NCBI RefSeq assembly: GCF_000478275.1
Contig: NZ_ASJB01000080.1
Location: 480,995 to 544,994, forward strand
Direction: 5' to 3'
Length of the DNA stretch: 64,000 bases
Source of the DNA: Amycolatopsis orientalis DSM 40040 = KCTC 9412
Lineage (GTDB): Bacteria; Actinomycetota; Actinomycetes; Mycobacteriales; Pseudonocardiaceae
Under the pieces are notes generated by a model. That model had not been told where the DNA came from. It did no database searches and saw nothing but the letters and a program-made list of their open reading frames with translations. Position numbers and translations under genes: made by a program. Below, piece by piece: positions 1 to 7,995 of the stretch (within the stretch, counting starts at the first letter, position 1; every line of letters starts with the position of its first letter).

Positions 1-1
1 C

Positions 2-670
2 AATCGCTACACCGTGACCACCGGCCCGATCGGTTCCGGGCAGGATCCGAACAATCAGCCCTACGAATACGGCGGACCGCTGCCGGAAGGCCTCAGCGTC
101 CAGCAGTCGTCGTTCAACGCGAACACCGCCTGCACGCGGTTGCTGACCTTCGCCGACGGCATCCGGCTGTCCATCGTCGTCACCTCCGACAACGCGGACC
201 CGGCCGACCAGAACGACCGCTGCCGGATCGCCGACGCGACGGTCGGGACCGCGGCGGGCGCGATCACCGCGCACAAGGTCGGGAGGCTGAATCTCGACCA
301 GCGCTCCTGGGGACGCGTCGCCCCGTGTGCCCTGCTCGACCAGCACGAACTCGACGCCGCCGCCGGTCCGGAGACCAAACCGGCCCCGGCGCTGTCCGGG
401 CACAGCTGCATCCGCGGCAAGGTCAGCCTCGTACTGTCGGTCGGCGCGGACACCACGCCGGGCGCGACGGAGGCGCTGGGCGGACGGCAGGTCCAGGTCG
501 CGATGTCGGGCGCGTTCTGCCAGGTGACCACGCACCGGCCGATCCCCGGCACCCCGGACCGGGTCGAGCAGGCGATGCTCTCGGTGGTCGGTGTCGACGG
601 GGCCCCGGAGGACGCCACCTGCGCGGCCGCGCGGGAGGTCGCGGTGGCGGTGTTCCCGAAGCTCCCTTGA
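2..670 (+). CDS. DUF3558-like extracytoplasmic protein, 3' part
   Basis: The reading frame is open from the window edge, so the true start lies upstream and only the last 222 residues are visible. Two halves each hold a Cys-centred segment: NTACTRLL with a later DRCRIAD, and VAPCALLDQHEL with a later GHSCIRG. The phrase PCALLDQHEL resembles the conserved PCSLLT-type start of DUF3558, a family of secreted actinobacterial lipoproteins of unknown role, so this may be a tandem DUF3558-like protein or the extracellular part of a larger one. The paired cysteines would suit disulfides outside the cell. The gene ends 6 bp before a family A hairpin and converges on a TetR gene. The family call is a judgement by eye. 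Confidence 0.55.
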   Translation, partial: NRYTVTTGPIGSGQDPNNQPYEYGGPLPEGLSVQQSSFNANTACTRLLTFADGIRLSIVVTSDNADPADQNDRCRIADATVGTAAGAITAHKVGRLNLDQRSWGRVAPCALLDQHELDAAAGPETKPAPALSGHSCIRGKVSLVLSVGADTTPGATEALGGRQVQVAMSGAFCQVTTHRPIPGTPDRVEQAMLSVVGVDGAPEDATCAAAREVAVAVFPKLP

Positions 671-675
671 GCGCA

Positions 676-741
676 CGCGTCGCCTTTAGCGGGCTAAACG
701 CGACGCGCGCGGGCGTGTCGCCTTTAGCGGGCTAAACGCGA
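676..741. terminator. Two family A palindromes, bidirectional terminator
   Basis: Two tandem copies of a hairpin share the core TTTAGCGGGCTAAA (TTTAGC and GCTAAA arms around GG). The first, 676-707, has an outer stem CGCGTCGC/GCGACGCG. The second, about 718-741, has shorter flanks. They fill the gap between two convergent stop codons. There is no T-tract, as is common for actinobacterial terminators. Confidence 0.65.
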
Positions 742-1419
742 TCAGCGGAGCTTGGGCAGCCGGAAGGAGCACATCGCCTCGTCCAGTGCCTCGAAGTCCA
801 GCGGCGGATGCGGCAGCGGGGTCGCGCGGCCGGGTTCGGCGCGGAGGCCGTCCAGCAGCAGCCCGAGGCACCGGCGCCACAGGTCGGGCTGGATACCGTG
901 CGTGAACTCGATGACCGAGCCGATCATCTGGTGCAGCAGCGGCATGTCCGTCGGCACGATGTCGGCGCGGAGGACGCCCGCCGTCTGCGCCCGTTCGACG
1001 AGCTGTGTGATCAACGGCACCATGCGCGCTTTCGCCTCGGCGACGCGCTCGTGGCCGAAGACGTTCGACAGCATGACCTCTCGTAACCCGCGGTCACCGG
1101 CGTGAAGTTCGGCCGCGCGCCAGGTGAAATCGGTGAAGCCCTTCCAGGGGTCTTCGGCACGAAGCGCCTCTTCGGCGAACTCGCGGATCGTCTCGAACTG
1201 ATCGACGAACATGGCCTCGACCAGGTGTTCCTTACTGGGGAAGCGGCGATAGACGGTGCCGACGCCGACGCCGGCGTGATGCGCGACGTCGTCGAGCGTC
1301 GCTTCGAGCCCGCGTTCGCCGAAGACATCGCGTGCCGCCGCGATGATGCGCTGCCGATTGAGTTCAGCGTCGCGCCGCAGCGGCCGCGCCGGTGCGGCGG
1401 GAGCGAGGTCCCGAGCCAT
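742..1419 (-). CDS. TetR/AcrR-family transcriptional regulator
   Basis: This is a 225-residue one-component repressor. The N-terminal helix-turn-helix lies at about residues 20-66 (RIIAAARDVFGERG, then GVGVGTVYRRFPSKEHL, the typical recognition helix). The rest should form the helical ligand-binding and dimer domain. The gene is divergent from an EmrB/QacA-type drug exporter that starts 122 bp away, the usual layout of a local repressor of an efflux pump. A role in repressing that exporter and itself is inferred from this layout. I found no convincing operator palindrome in the gap. The ligand cannot be told. Confidence 0.9.
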   Translation of the reverse strand: MARDLAPAAPARPLRRDAELNRQRIIAAARDVFGERGLEATLDDVAHHAGVGVGTVYRRFPSKEHLVEAMFVDQFETIREFAEEALRAEDPWKGFTDFTWRAAELHAGDRGLREVMLSNVFGHERVAEAKARMVPLITQLVERAQTAGVLRADIVPTDMPLLHQMIGSVIEFTHGIQPDLWRRCLGLLLDGLRAEPGRATPLPHPPLDFEALDEAMCSFRLPKLR

Positions 1420-1541
1420 TCGTCCAGCTTAACAAACGAAGTAGAGGACGCTTCTCCGCTTTTCGGGTAGCTTGGTCGGCGGAAGGGGAGATACCTACTC
1501 CACATAGCTTCTTCGTCACTATCCGTGAGGAATCCGCCCGT

Positions 1542-3059
1542 ATGCCTGAGTCATCCACTGCTGTCGTCATGCCGCCGGGGGACGCGGCCACGCAGCACAC
1601 CAACCCGCACCACGCCAGAAGATGGCTGATCCTGGTGGTGATCGGCCTCGCGCAGCTGATGGTGGTGCTCGACGCCACCGTCGTGAACATCGCGCTCCCG
1701 TCCGCGCAGCAAGACCTCGGCTTCTCGAACGACGCCCGGCAGTGGGTCGTCACCGCCTACGCGCTCGCGTTCGGCAGCCTGCTCCTGCTGGGCGGGCGGC
1801 TCGCGGACCTCTTCGGTCGTAAACGCGCCTTCCTGGTCGGGCTCGCCGGTTTCGCCGTCGTCTCGGCGATCGGCGGCGCCGCCACCAGCATCGAAATGCT
1901 GCTCGTCGCCCGTGCCGCGCAGGGTGTCTTCGGCGCTCTTCTCGCCCCGGCGGCTCTTTCGCTGCTGACCACGACCTTCACCGACCCGAAGGAACGCGGC
2001 AAGGCCTTCGGCGTCTTCGGGGCGATCGGTGGCGGCGGCGCGGCGATCGGCCTGCTGCTCGGCGGCGTGCTGACCGAATACCTCGACTGGCGCTGGTCGA
2101 TGTACGTCAACATCATCTTCGCCGTGATCGCGTTCGCCGGCGCGGCCGTGCTGCTGAAGAACGCCGAAAGCGACGGCCCGCGCCCGAAGCTCGACATCCC
2201 GGGCACGATCACCGCGTCGGCCGGTCTGTTCGCGCTGGTCTACGGCTTCGCGAACGCCGAACGCGACTCGTGGTCCTCGATCTCCGTGTGGGGTTTCCTC
2301 GCCGTCGGTGTCGTGCTGCTCGCCGCGTTCGTGGTGATCCAGCAACGGGCCGCGCATCCGCTGCTGCCGTTGCGCGTCCTGCTCGACCGTGACCGTGGCG
2401 GCTCGTACCTCGCGATGTTCCTGCTCGCCATCGGGATGTTCTCGATCTTCCTGTTCCTCACCTTCTACATCCAGCTGAACCTCGGGTTCACGCCGGTGCA
2501 GAGCGGGGTCGCGTTCCTGCCGATGGTCGCCACCCTGATGGCGAGCGCGACGTCGGCGACGGCCGTGCTGCTGCCGAAGTTCGGCGCGAAACCGTTGGTG
2601 TCACTGGGAATGCTGATCGCCGGAGCGGGGCTGTTCTGGCTCTCGGCCATCGACACCACCAGCACTTTCGCCAACGGTGTGCTGTTCCCGCTGATGATCA
2701 TGGGTGTCGGCATCGGCCTCGCGATGGCGCCCGCGATGAGCGTCGCGACCTTCGGTGTCGACACGCACGACGCCGGTGTCGCGTCGGCCGCGGTCAACAC
2801 CGCGCAGCAGGTCGGCGGCTCGATCGGGACCGCGCTGCTGAGCACGCTGGCGGGGAACGCGGCGACGTCGTTCCTGGCCGGGAAGGTGCCGACGCCGCAG
2901 CTCGCGGCCGAAGCGGCTGTCCACAGTTACACGACCGCTTTCGTGTGGGGCGGGTGGATCTTCGTCGCGGGGGCGGTGATCTGCGGGCTGCTGCTGCGGT
3001 CCGGTGCCCCGGCGAAGGCTCCGGAGGGCGCTGAGGCTCCGGTCGCGGTTCACATGTAG
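1542..3059 (+). CDS. MFS drug exporter, DHA2 (EmrB/QacA) type
   Basis: A 505-residue membrane protein of the 14-helix DHA2 drug:H+ antiporter family. After a hydrophilic tail, helix 1 contains LMVVLDATVVNIALPSAQ, the DHA2 motif with an Asp in the first helix. GGRLADLFGRKRAF is the MFS loop 2-3 motif, and hydrophobic segments follow to about residue 480. I chose the ATG at 1542 because it starts the conserved protein. The frame is also open 50 codons upstream, but that part runs into the TetR gene and looks non-coding. It probably exports a lipophilic compound under control of the divergent TetR regulator. The substrate is unknown. Confidence 0.88.
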   Translation: MPESSTAVVMPPGDAATQHTNPHHARRWLILVVIGLAQLMVVLDATVVNIALPSAQQDLGFSNDARQWVVTAYALAFGSLLLLGGRLADLFGRKRAFLVGLAGFAVVSAIGGAATSIEMLLVARAAQGVFGALLAPAALSLLTTTFTDPKERGKAFGVFGAIGGGGAAIGLLLGGVLTEYLDWRWSMYVNIIFAVIAFAGAAVLLKNAESDGPRPKLDIPGTITASAGLFALVYGFANAERDSWSSISVWGFLAVGVVLLAAFVVIQQRAAHPLLPLRVLLDRDRGGSYLAMFLLAIGMFSIFLFLTFYIQLNLGFTPVQSGVAFLPMVATLMASATSATAVLLPKFGAKPLVSLGMLIAGAGLFWLSAIDTTSTFANGVLFPLMIMGVGIGLAMAPAMSVATFGVDTHDAGVASAAVNTAQQVGGSIGTALLSTLAGNAATSFLAGKVPTPQLAAEAAVHSYTTAFVWGGWIFVAGAVICGLLLRSGAPAKAPEGAEAPVAVHM

Positions 3060-3067
3060 GGGATGAG

Positions 3068-3114
3068 ATGAAAGGTCCTTTCCTTGCAAAATTTGCAAGG
3101 AAAGGACCTTTCAT
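3068..3114. terminator. Family E palindrome, 23-bp arms
   Basis: A 47-bp perfect inverted repeat with a 1-bp centre: the left arm begins ATGAAAGGTCC and reaches TTGCAAA, and the right arm mirrors it. It sits between the convergent MFS and ParB-like genes. Each arm is itself close to a palindrome (GAAAGGTCCTTTC). It is a likely two-way terminator. Confidence 0.7.
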
Positions 3115-3131
3115 GGCGCGCGAGGGAGCCG

Positions 3132-3971
3132 TCAGCGGGACTGTGAGCGCACCGCTTCGAAGACCTCATCGTCCCACCGGTGCGTCCGGATCAGCCGGTA
3201 CCGCTCACAGGCCACCCACAGATACGCCTCGGCGTCGGTACGGTCGCCGATCAGGTCCGCCTGCCGCAGCATCGCCACCACCGGCACGAACTCCTCGTCG
3301 AACCACCGCTGCGCCAGCGTCGCGCGGTCCGAATAGGTGCCTTCGTCCTGCATCAGCCGGAAACCCCACGCCTCGACGTGTTCCCCGAGCCGCGCGTAGT
3401 CCCACGGATCGGTGAACACCACCGAAGCCCGCGCGTGCCCGGAAAGCGGGACGCGCTCCAGGAACAGCCGCCGGTAGTCCTTCACGATCAGATCGCCGCG
3501 GTACCGGATCCCGCTCGGGTCCAGTTTGGTCCGGACCTCGGTCACCATCGCCTCTATTGTGGACAGTCGCATCGCGTGCGCCACCGAAACACGATGGTGC
3601 CCGTCGATGATGAAATGCAGTTCGCCGACGCGGTACACCTCGATCGGCGGGATCGACTCGCCGCGTCTGGTCGCGAGCGCCAGGCGTTCCCAGCGTTCGC
3701 GGACGCGGCCGGACGTCGGGCGGAAGCGGCGGTCGAAATCGCGGCCGCGGTCGACGCTGCCGACGATCGAATCGAGCCGGATCACCCGCGTCCCGATCCT
3801 CCGCTCGCCGAGATAGCCGAGCGCCTCGACCACCTCGTGGAACGGGAGCATGATGTTGACGTCGTCGGGCTCGCGGCGGAGCCAGTTCGCCAGCCTCGAC
3901 AGCACCTGACGTCGTCGCGCGCGGAGGAAGTCGTGTTCCGCGTCCGCACGGGGAAAACCGGTGTCCTTCAC
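3132..3971 (-). CDS. ParB-like nuclease-domain protein
   Basis: A 279-residue protein with a ParB/sulfiredoxin-type fold in its middle. IPPIEVYRVGELHFIIDGHH at about residues 108-127 holds the D-G-H-H-R signature (123-127) of the ParB N-terminal/Srx superfamily. No helix-turn-helix of a chromosomal ParB is apparent, and there is no parA partner, so it is not a partition protein. The start is a GTG that overlaps the TGA of the upstream phosphoesterase by 3 bp, so the two genes are translationally coupled. Members of this superfamily include nucleases and ATP/CTP-using enzymes. The substrate here is unknown, but the coupling suggests it works with the phosphoesterase. Confidence 0.7.
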   Translation of the reverse strand: MKDTGFPRADAEHDFLRARRRQVLSRLANWLRREPDDVNIMLPFHEVVEALGYLGERRIGTRVIRLDSIVGSVDRGRDFDRRFRPTSGRVRERWERLALATRRGESIPPIEVYRVGELHFIIDGHHRVSVAHAMRLSTIEAMVTEVRTKLDPSGIRYRGDLIVKDYRRLFLERVPLSGHARASVVFTDPWDYARLGEHVEAWGFRLMQDEGTYSDRATLAQRWFDEEFVPVVAMLRQADLIGDRTDAEAYLWVACERYRLIRTHRWDDEVFEAVRSQSR

Positions 3972-4615
3972 AGTAACTCCATGATCCGGTGCCCGACCAC
4001 GTTGCGTACCGTGGTCCCGCCGACCACCCGGTCCGGCACGGGTTCGCCGTGCGGGTGGATATGCCCGTGCAACAACCACTTCGGCCGCAGCGACTCGATC
4101 GTGCGATGGAGACAGTCGAAGCCGCGGTGCGGCGGGTCCTCGCGGTCGCCGCAGTGCCGCGGCGGCGCGTGGGTCAGCAGGACGTCGACGCCGCGCCCGT
4201 CCCGCCAGCGGCGGAACCGCGCCCGGCGCACGAGCCGCCGCGCCCGCCGCGCCTGCTGGCGTTGCGTCCACTGGTTCGGGCCGTCGTTGTAGCGCACCGA
4301 ACCGCCGAGCCCGGCGAACCGGATCCCGCCGATGTCGACGATCCGGCCGTCCGCGTTCACCCCGCCCGCCGGACCCGGCCACACCGCCGGGAAACCGTCC
4401 TTCATGGACAGTCCGCCGTAGCGGGTGTAGCCGGACAGGTCGGGATCGTGGTTGCCCGGGACGAACACGCACGGCACGTCGAGCGCGCCTGCCAGGAACT
4501 CCAGGTAGTCGTACGGCAGGTCGCCGGCGCCGATGACGAGGTCGGCCGGGTGGTTGTGGACGGCGGACGTCCACAACCGCTCTTCGACCTCGTCCGCGAC
4601 GACCAGCGCTTTCAT
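3968..4615 (-). CDS. Calcineurin-like metallophosphoesterase
   Basis: A 215-residue cytoplasmic phosphoesterase. Metal-binding motifs are in order: GAGDLPYDY (about 29-37), PGNHD (53-57), LLTHAPP in the middle and LLHGHIHPHGEP near the C-terminus. The first motif, normally D-x-H, reads VVADEVEE here, so the usual His is missing; this may mark a subfamily. The substrate could be a nucleotide, phosphoprotein or nucleic acid end. It is the first gene of a two-gene unit with the ParB-like gene and starts close to the small CorA-linked gene. Confidence 0.85.
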   Translation of the reverse strand: MKALVVADEVEERLWTSAVHNHPADLVIGAGDLPYDYLEFLAGALDVPCVFVPGNHDPDLSGYTRYGGLSMKDGFPAVWPGPAGGVNADGRIVDIGGIRFAGLGGSVRYNDGPNQWTQRQQARRARRLVRRARFRRWRDGRGVDVLLTHAPPRHCGDREDPPHRGFDCLHRTIESLRPKWLLHGHIHPHGEPVPDRVVGGTTVRNVVGHRIMELL

Positions 4616-4640
4616 ACGCTCCAGCGTAATGCCGGACGCG

Positions 4641-4757
4641 CTACTTCGGGCCGTGTGCGAACGCGGGGTCCTTGGCGATGATCGCGATCACGACGCCCAG
4701 CCAGACGACGCAGAAGGCCAGCGCCCAGAACTTGAGGTTGGTCAGGATCCGTGGCAT
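4641..4757 (-). CDS. 38-residue single-helix membrane peptide downstream of corA
   Basis: A short open frame begins with ATG at 4757, with GGAG about 9 nt upstream. The protein starts MPRILTNLKFW, has one hydrophobic stretch of about 20 residues (ALAFCVVWLGVVIAIIA) and ends AKDPAFAHGPK. It lies 33 bp after the corA stop codon on the same strand, so it is probably co-transcribed. The ribosome site, the clear membrane helix and the position support a real gene. It could be a small accessory subunit of the Mg2+ channel or an unrelated membrane peptide. I know of no named family. Confidence 0.6.
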   Translation of the reverse strand: MPRILTNLKFWALAFCVVWLGVVIAIIAKDPAFAHGPK

Positions 4758-4790
4758 GGGGAACTCCAGAACTACCGAAGGGGAAGAAGG

Positions 4791-5879
4791 TCAGAGCCAG
4801 CGGTTCTTCCTGAATATTCGGTAGAGCAGGATGCAGACGCCGAAGATGACCGTCATCGCCACCGGGTAGCCGAAGCGCCAGTGCAGTTCCGGCATGTAGT
4901 CGAAGTTCATCCCGTAGATACCGGCGAGCGCCGTCGGGACCGCGATGATCGCCGCCCACGCGGTGATCTTGCGCATGTCGGTGTTCTGCTGGAGCGTGAT
5001 CTTCGCCAGCGTCGCGTCCACCAGGGTGGTCAGCAGTTCGTCGAAGTTCGCGACCCGTTCCGCGACCGTGGTGAGGTGGTCGGAGACGTCGCGGAAATAC
5101 GAGCGGACCTCGTCCGGGATCAGCCGCGTGTAGCCCTCGGCGAGCCGCTGCAGCGGGGTGCCCAGCGGCATGACCGCGCGCCGCAGCTCCAGCACCTCGC
5201 GTTTCATGAAGTAGATCTGCTCGGCGCTCACCTTGGAGCGCGGCGCGAAGACGTGCGTCTCCATCTCGTCGATGTCCGACTCGATCGCGGTGGTGACGTC
5301 GAGATAGTGGTCGACGACGTGGTCCGCGATCGCGTGCAGCACGGCGGACGGCCCGAGGGCGAGCCGCTCCGGGTCCTGGTCGAGTTCGCGGCGCAGCCGG
5401 GCGAGCCCCGAGTGGTTCCCGTGCCGCACGGTGATCACGAAGTCGCGGCCGAGGAACGCCATCAGCTCACCGGTCTCGACGATCTCGTTCGCCGTCGCGG
5501 GTGACTCGTGTTCGACGTAGCGCACCGTCTTCAGCACCATGAACAGCGTGTCGTCGTAGCGTTCGAGCTTCGGCCGCTGGTGCGCTTCGAGCGCGTCCTC
5601 GACGGCCAGCTCGTGCAGGCCGAAGGTGTCCGCGATGCCCTGGATCTGGACCGCGTCCGGCTCGTGCAGGCCGATCCAGACGAATCCGGCGTGCCGCTTG
5701 CGCACCTCTTTGATCGCCTCGGAGTGCGACCACCGGCCGGGCAGGCGTTTGCCCTCCACGTACACCGCGCAGTCGACGACATACGCCGAAAGGGGGACGG
5801 GCAACGGGCGGTCGGGGACGTTCTTGGCGCGACCGTTGCTCCGGCCTCGAAGGCCGCCGAGCGAGGGAATGGCAGGCAT
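4791..5879 (-). CDS. corA: CorA-family magnesium/cobalt channel
   Basis: A 362-residue divalent-cation channel. A large cytoplasmic N-terminal domain (to about residue 295) is followed by two transmembrane helices. The family signature YGMNF closes helix 1 (GMN at 323-325), with MPEL in the periplasmic loop and a basic C-terminal tail (FRKNRWL). Length and layout are normal for CorA, which forms a pentamer taking up Mg2+ and sometimes Co2+ or Ni2+. The start fits an AGGAG-like site. Upstream on the same strand is a possible 27-codon leader peptide and two hairpins, and downstream a 38-residue membrane peptide. Confidence 0.95.
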   Translation of the reverse strand: MPAIPSLGGLRGRSNGRAKNVPDRPLPVPLSAYVVDCAVYVEGKRLPGRWSHSEAIKEVRKRHAGFVWIGLHEPDAVQIQGIADTFGLHELAVEDALEAHQRPKLERYDDTLFMVLKTVRYVEHESPATANEIVETGELMAFLGRDFVITVRHGNHSGLARLRRELDQDPERLALGPSAVLHAIADHVVDHYLDVTTAIESDIDEMETHVFAPRSKVSAEQIYFMKREVLELRRAVMPLGTPLQRLAEGYTRLIPDEVRSYFRDVSDHLTTVAERVANFDELLTTLVDATLAKITLQQNTDMRKITAWAAIIAVPTALAGIYGMNFDYMPELHWRFGYPVAMTVIFGVCILLYRIFRKNRWL

Positions 5880-5896
5880 GGGATCTCCTGGGCAGA

Positions 5897-5950
5897 CGTC
5901 GTGCGTTGTGCGCGAAGACGACGGGCCAAGCGGTCGGGGGGCCGCTCGGC
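5897..5950 (-). promoter_or_regulatory. Two hairpins in the corA 5' leader
   Basis: Between the candidate leader peptide and the corA start lie two inverted repeats: GCCAAGCGG/CCGCTCGGC (5925-5950, one mismatch, 8-nt loop) and CGTCGT/ACGACG (5897-5923). Their place between a short translated frame and the main gene suits attenuation or control of ribosome access. I looked for the M-box Mg2+ riboswitch pattern and did not find it. Confidence 0.4.
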
Positions 5951-5972
5951 TAGGCCAGCGTTCCCGGTTTCG

Positions 5973-6056
5973 TCAGCCCTGCCAGGTGGGGATCCGGCGA
6001 GATGTGAAGGCGGGAACGCTGCGACTACTAGGAAGCGGACTATCGCCACTGGACAT
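5973..6056 (-). CDS. Candidate 27-residue leader peptide of corA
   Basis: The frame starts with ATG at 6056, about 9 nt after a strong Shine-Dalgarno sequence (GAGGAGGTGAG). The peptide reads MSSGDSPLPSSRSVPAF, then TSRRIPTWQG, and stops 93 nt before the corA start. It has four prolines, with a PLP near the start, and several AGT serine codons, which are uncommon in GC-rich genomes. Proline-rich leader peptides such as MgtL control Mg2+ transporter genes in enterobacteria. The parallel is an inference, since I know of no such peptide for actinobacterial corA. It could also be a chance ORF. Confidence 0.42.
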   Translation of the reverse strand: MSSGDSPLPSSRSVPAFTSRRIPTWQG

Positions 6057-6096
6057 CGGGTTCCTCACCTCCTCGGCTCGGCGGACGGTTACGCAG

Positions 6097-6127
6097 TGGT
6101 GTTGGTCGCGTTGACGACCCGACACCA
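6097..6127. promoter_or_regulatory. Imperfect palindrome between corA and MaoC genes
   Basis: Nested arms TGGTGT/ACACCA and GGTCG/CGACC surround CGTTGA in the divergent gap, with one unpaired base. A regulator binding here could affect both transcription directions. There is no linked regulator gene. Confidence 0.3.
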
Positions 6128-6202
6128 ATGGTCGAGGGTACTCCTCAACACGAAGGCCTGTCGTTCCAGGCTCACGCCGCGTTACTCGTGCAGGAGGAAT
6201 GG

Positions 6203-6706
6203 GTGCAGTTCGGTCGCTATTACGAAGAGTTCGAGGTCGGCGCGGTCTACAAGCACTGGCCGGGCAAAACGGTCACCGAGTACGACGACCACCTGTTCTG
6301 CCTGATCACCATGAACCACCACCCGCTGCACCTCGACGCGCACTACGCCGAGGAGACCACCGACTTCGGCAAGAACGTCGTGGTCGGCAACTACATCTAC
6401 TCGCTGCTGCTGGGGATGTCGGTGCCCGACGTGTCCGGCAAGGCGATCGCCAACCTCGAGGTCGAATCGCTGAAGCACGTGAAGCCGACCTTCCACGGCG
6501 ACACGATCTACGGCGAGACCGAGGTGCTGGACAAGACGCCGTCGAAGTCGAAGGACGATCGCGGCGTCGTCTACGTCGAGACCCGTGGGTACAAACAGGA
6601 CGGCACGATCGTGTGTGTGTTCCGTCGCAAGGTCATGGTGCCGAAACGGTCCTACGGTGACACCAGGGGCGGTGAACAGCCCGGCCGTCCCGTGCCGCAC
6701 GAATAA
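6203..6706 (+). CDS. MaoC-family (R)-enoyl-CoA hydratase-like protein
   Basis: A 167-residue hotdog-fold protein. The segment MNHHPLHLDAHYAEET at about 36-51 matches the MaoC/R-hydratase signature around the catalytic Asp-His pair, followed by the VVGNYIYSLLLG helix and a typical C-terminal half ending in VCVFRRKVMVPKR. MaoC proteins hydrate trans-2-enoyl-CoA or related CoA thioesters such as mesaconyl-CoA. The start is the GTG at 6203, 6 nt after AGGAGG; an open frame runs further upstream without support. No lyase or CoA-ligase partner is adjacent, so the substrate remains open. Confidence 0.85.
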   Translation: MQFGRYYEEFEVGAVYKHWPGKTVTEYDDHLFCLITMNHHPLHLDAHYAEETTDFGKNVVVGNYIYSLLLGMSVPDVSGKAIANLEVESLKHVKPTFHGDTIYGETEVLDKTPSKSKDDRGVVYVETRGYKQDGTIVCVFRRKVMVPKRSYGDTRGGEQPGRPVPHE

Positions 6707-6737
6707 CGGGTGTCACGAACGGAAGAGGAGCGCGTCG

Positions 6738-7844
6738 ATGCCCATCGGGCTGGATGAGATCAAGAGCCGGCTGCGGAAGTTCGCGGCGGTCGAGGCGGCC
6801 GGGGTTTCGCCGCTGTACGAGCACCTGGCGGCCAAGGCGGCCGAGGACGACGACGTCGCCGGGCTGCTGACCGACGCCCGCGGTGGCGAAGCACGCGGAA
6901 CGCTGCTCATGGCGACGGCGCACCGCCTCATCCAGGCCGATCCGATCCACCCGCTTTCGCGGTACTACCCCTCCGTCGGCGGCTTCGACGGCGTGGATTC
7001 GGAGACGTGGCCGCTGTTCCGCTCGTTCCTGCTGGAGCGGGCGGACAAGGCGCGGGCGATCATCTCGTCGCGGTACACGCAGACCAACGAGGTCCGCCGG
7101 GCCGCGCTGCTCTATCCCGCGGTCGCCGCGGCGGCCAAGGAGGCGGGCGGCAAGATCGCGCTGCTCGAGGTCGGGTGCAGCGCGGGCCTGCTGCTCGGCC
7201 TGGACAAGTACGCCTACCGCTACCAGTGCGACGGCGGCGAGCAGCTCACCGCCGGACCCGCGAAGGCCGCGGTCGGCCTGCACTGCGCGCTCGACCTCGC
7301 GCCCGGTGCGGTCACGCCGAAGGTGCCGAAGAAGCTGACGATCACCGCCCGCGCCGGTCTCGACCGCGCCCCGGTGGACCTGACCGACGAGGACGAACTG
7401 GCCTGGCTCGAAGCCTGTGTCTGGGCCGACCAGCCGGACCGGATCCGGCTCCTGCGCACGGCCGCGGCCGCGCAGGCCAAGCAGCGACCGGAGCTCATCA
7501 CCGGGGACGCCGTCGACGACCTCGCCCCGGCCGCCGCGACGCTGCCCGCCGACGCTCCTCTGGTCGTGCTGACCAGTCACGTGCTGGCGTATCTGGGGGA
7601 GCGGCGGGCCGAGTTCCTCGACGGGCTGCGTGGTCTCGCCGGGGAGCGGCCGCTGTGGTGGGTCAGCGAGGAGTTCTACGGCGCCGCGCTGGAGCCGTTG
7701 CTGCCCGGCAGGGCGGACCTGGCCGACACCAACGGCGGGACGGCCGTGCTCGGGCTCGTGCGGTGGGAGGGCGGCACGCCGGACGTGCGCGCGCTGGCCA
7801 GGACGGCACCGCACGGCCAGCGGATGACCTGGCTCCCGATCTGA
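6738..7844 (+). CDS. DUF2332-family protein
   Basis: A 368-residue protein of a family frequent in actinobacteria. LLEVGCSAGLLLGLDKYAY at about 138-156 looks like the glycine-rich SAM-binding motif I of Rossmann-fold methyltransferases, and VVLTSHVLAYLGE and a Trp-rich WWVSEEFYG follow where later motifs would sit. A methyltransferase-like fold is therefore plausible, but no substrate can be named. The start ATG lies 8 nt after GAGGAG. It follows the MaoC gene by 31 bp on the same strand and may be in one transcript with it. A family C palindrome ends the unit. Confidence 0.8.
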   Translation: MPIGLDEIKSRLRKFAAVEAAGVSPLYEHLAAKAAEDDDVAGLLTDARGGEARGTLLMATAHRLIQADPIHPLSRYYPSVGGFDGVDSETWPLFRSFLLERADKARAIISSRYTQTNEVRRAALLYPAVAAAAKEAGGKIALLEVGCSAGLLLGLDKYAYRYQCDGGEQLTAGPAKAAVGLHCALDLAPGAVTPKVPKKLTITARAGLDRAPVDLTDEDELAWLEACVWADQPDRIRLLRTAAAAQAKQRPELITGDAVDDLAPAAATLPADAPLVVLTSHVLAYLGERRAEFLDGLRGLAGERPLWWVSEEFYGAALEPLLPGRADLADTNGGTAVLGLVRWEGGTPDVRALARTAPHGQRMTWLPI

Positions 7845-7853
7845 CCTTCGCCC

Positions 7854-7899
7854 TCGTGAGTGGTAATGACGGTTCTAACCGTCATTACCACTCACGAGG
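7854..7899. terminator. Family C palindrome, 22-bp arms
   Basis: A 46-bp inverted repeat: the left arm begins CTCGTGAGTGGTAATGACGG and the right arm mirrors it with a 2-bp centre. It lies 10 bp after the DUF2332 stop and faces the convergent NUDIX gene. The same sequence recurs at 47247 and 48666, and in decayed form at 23045. Confidence 0.7.
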
Positions 7900-7995
7900 C
7901 CTGAGCGCGGTCTGGCCGAAGGTGTCGGGAAAGCATCGGCGAGGATAATTTTCACCTCCCGCCCTGCTTTATCGACGCGTCATTTGCCAAATCGA

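Noticed and set aside
1420..1541. Operator for the TetR/MFS pair
   Set aside because: GAAG and CTTC steps near 1440-1460 do not form a convincing palindrome.
3132..3971. Chromosome partition ParB
   Set aside because: No HTH domain, no parA, no parS-like sites. Only the ParB/Srx-type fold is shared.
5880..6100. M-box (Mg2+) riboswitch upstream of corA
   Set aside because: The characteristic conserved segments were not found on the corA strand; the leader-peptide ORF explains the layout better.
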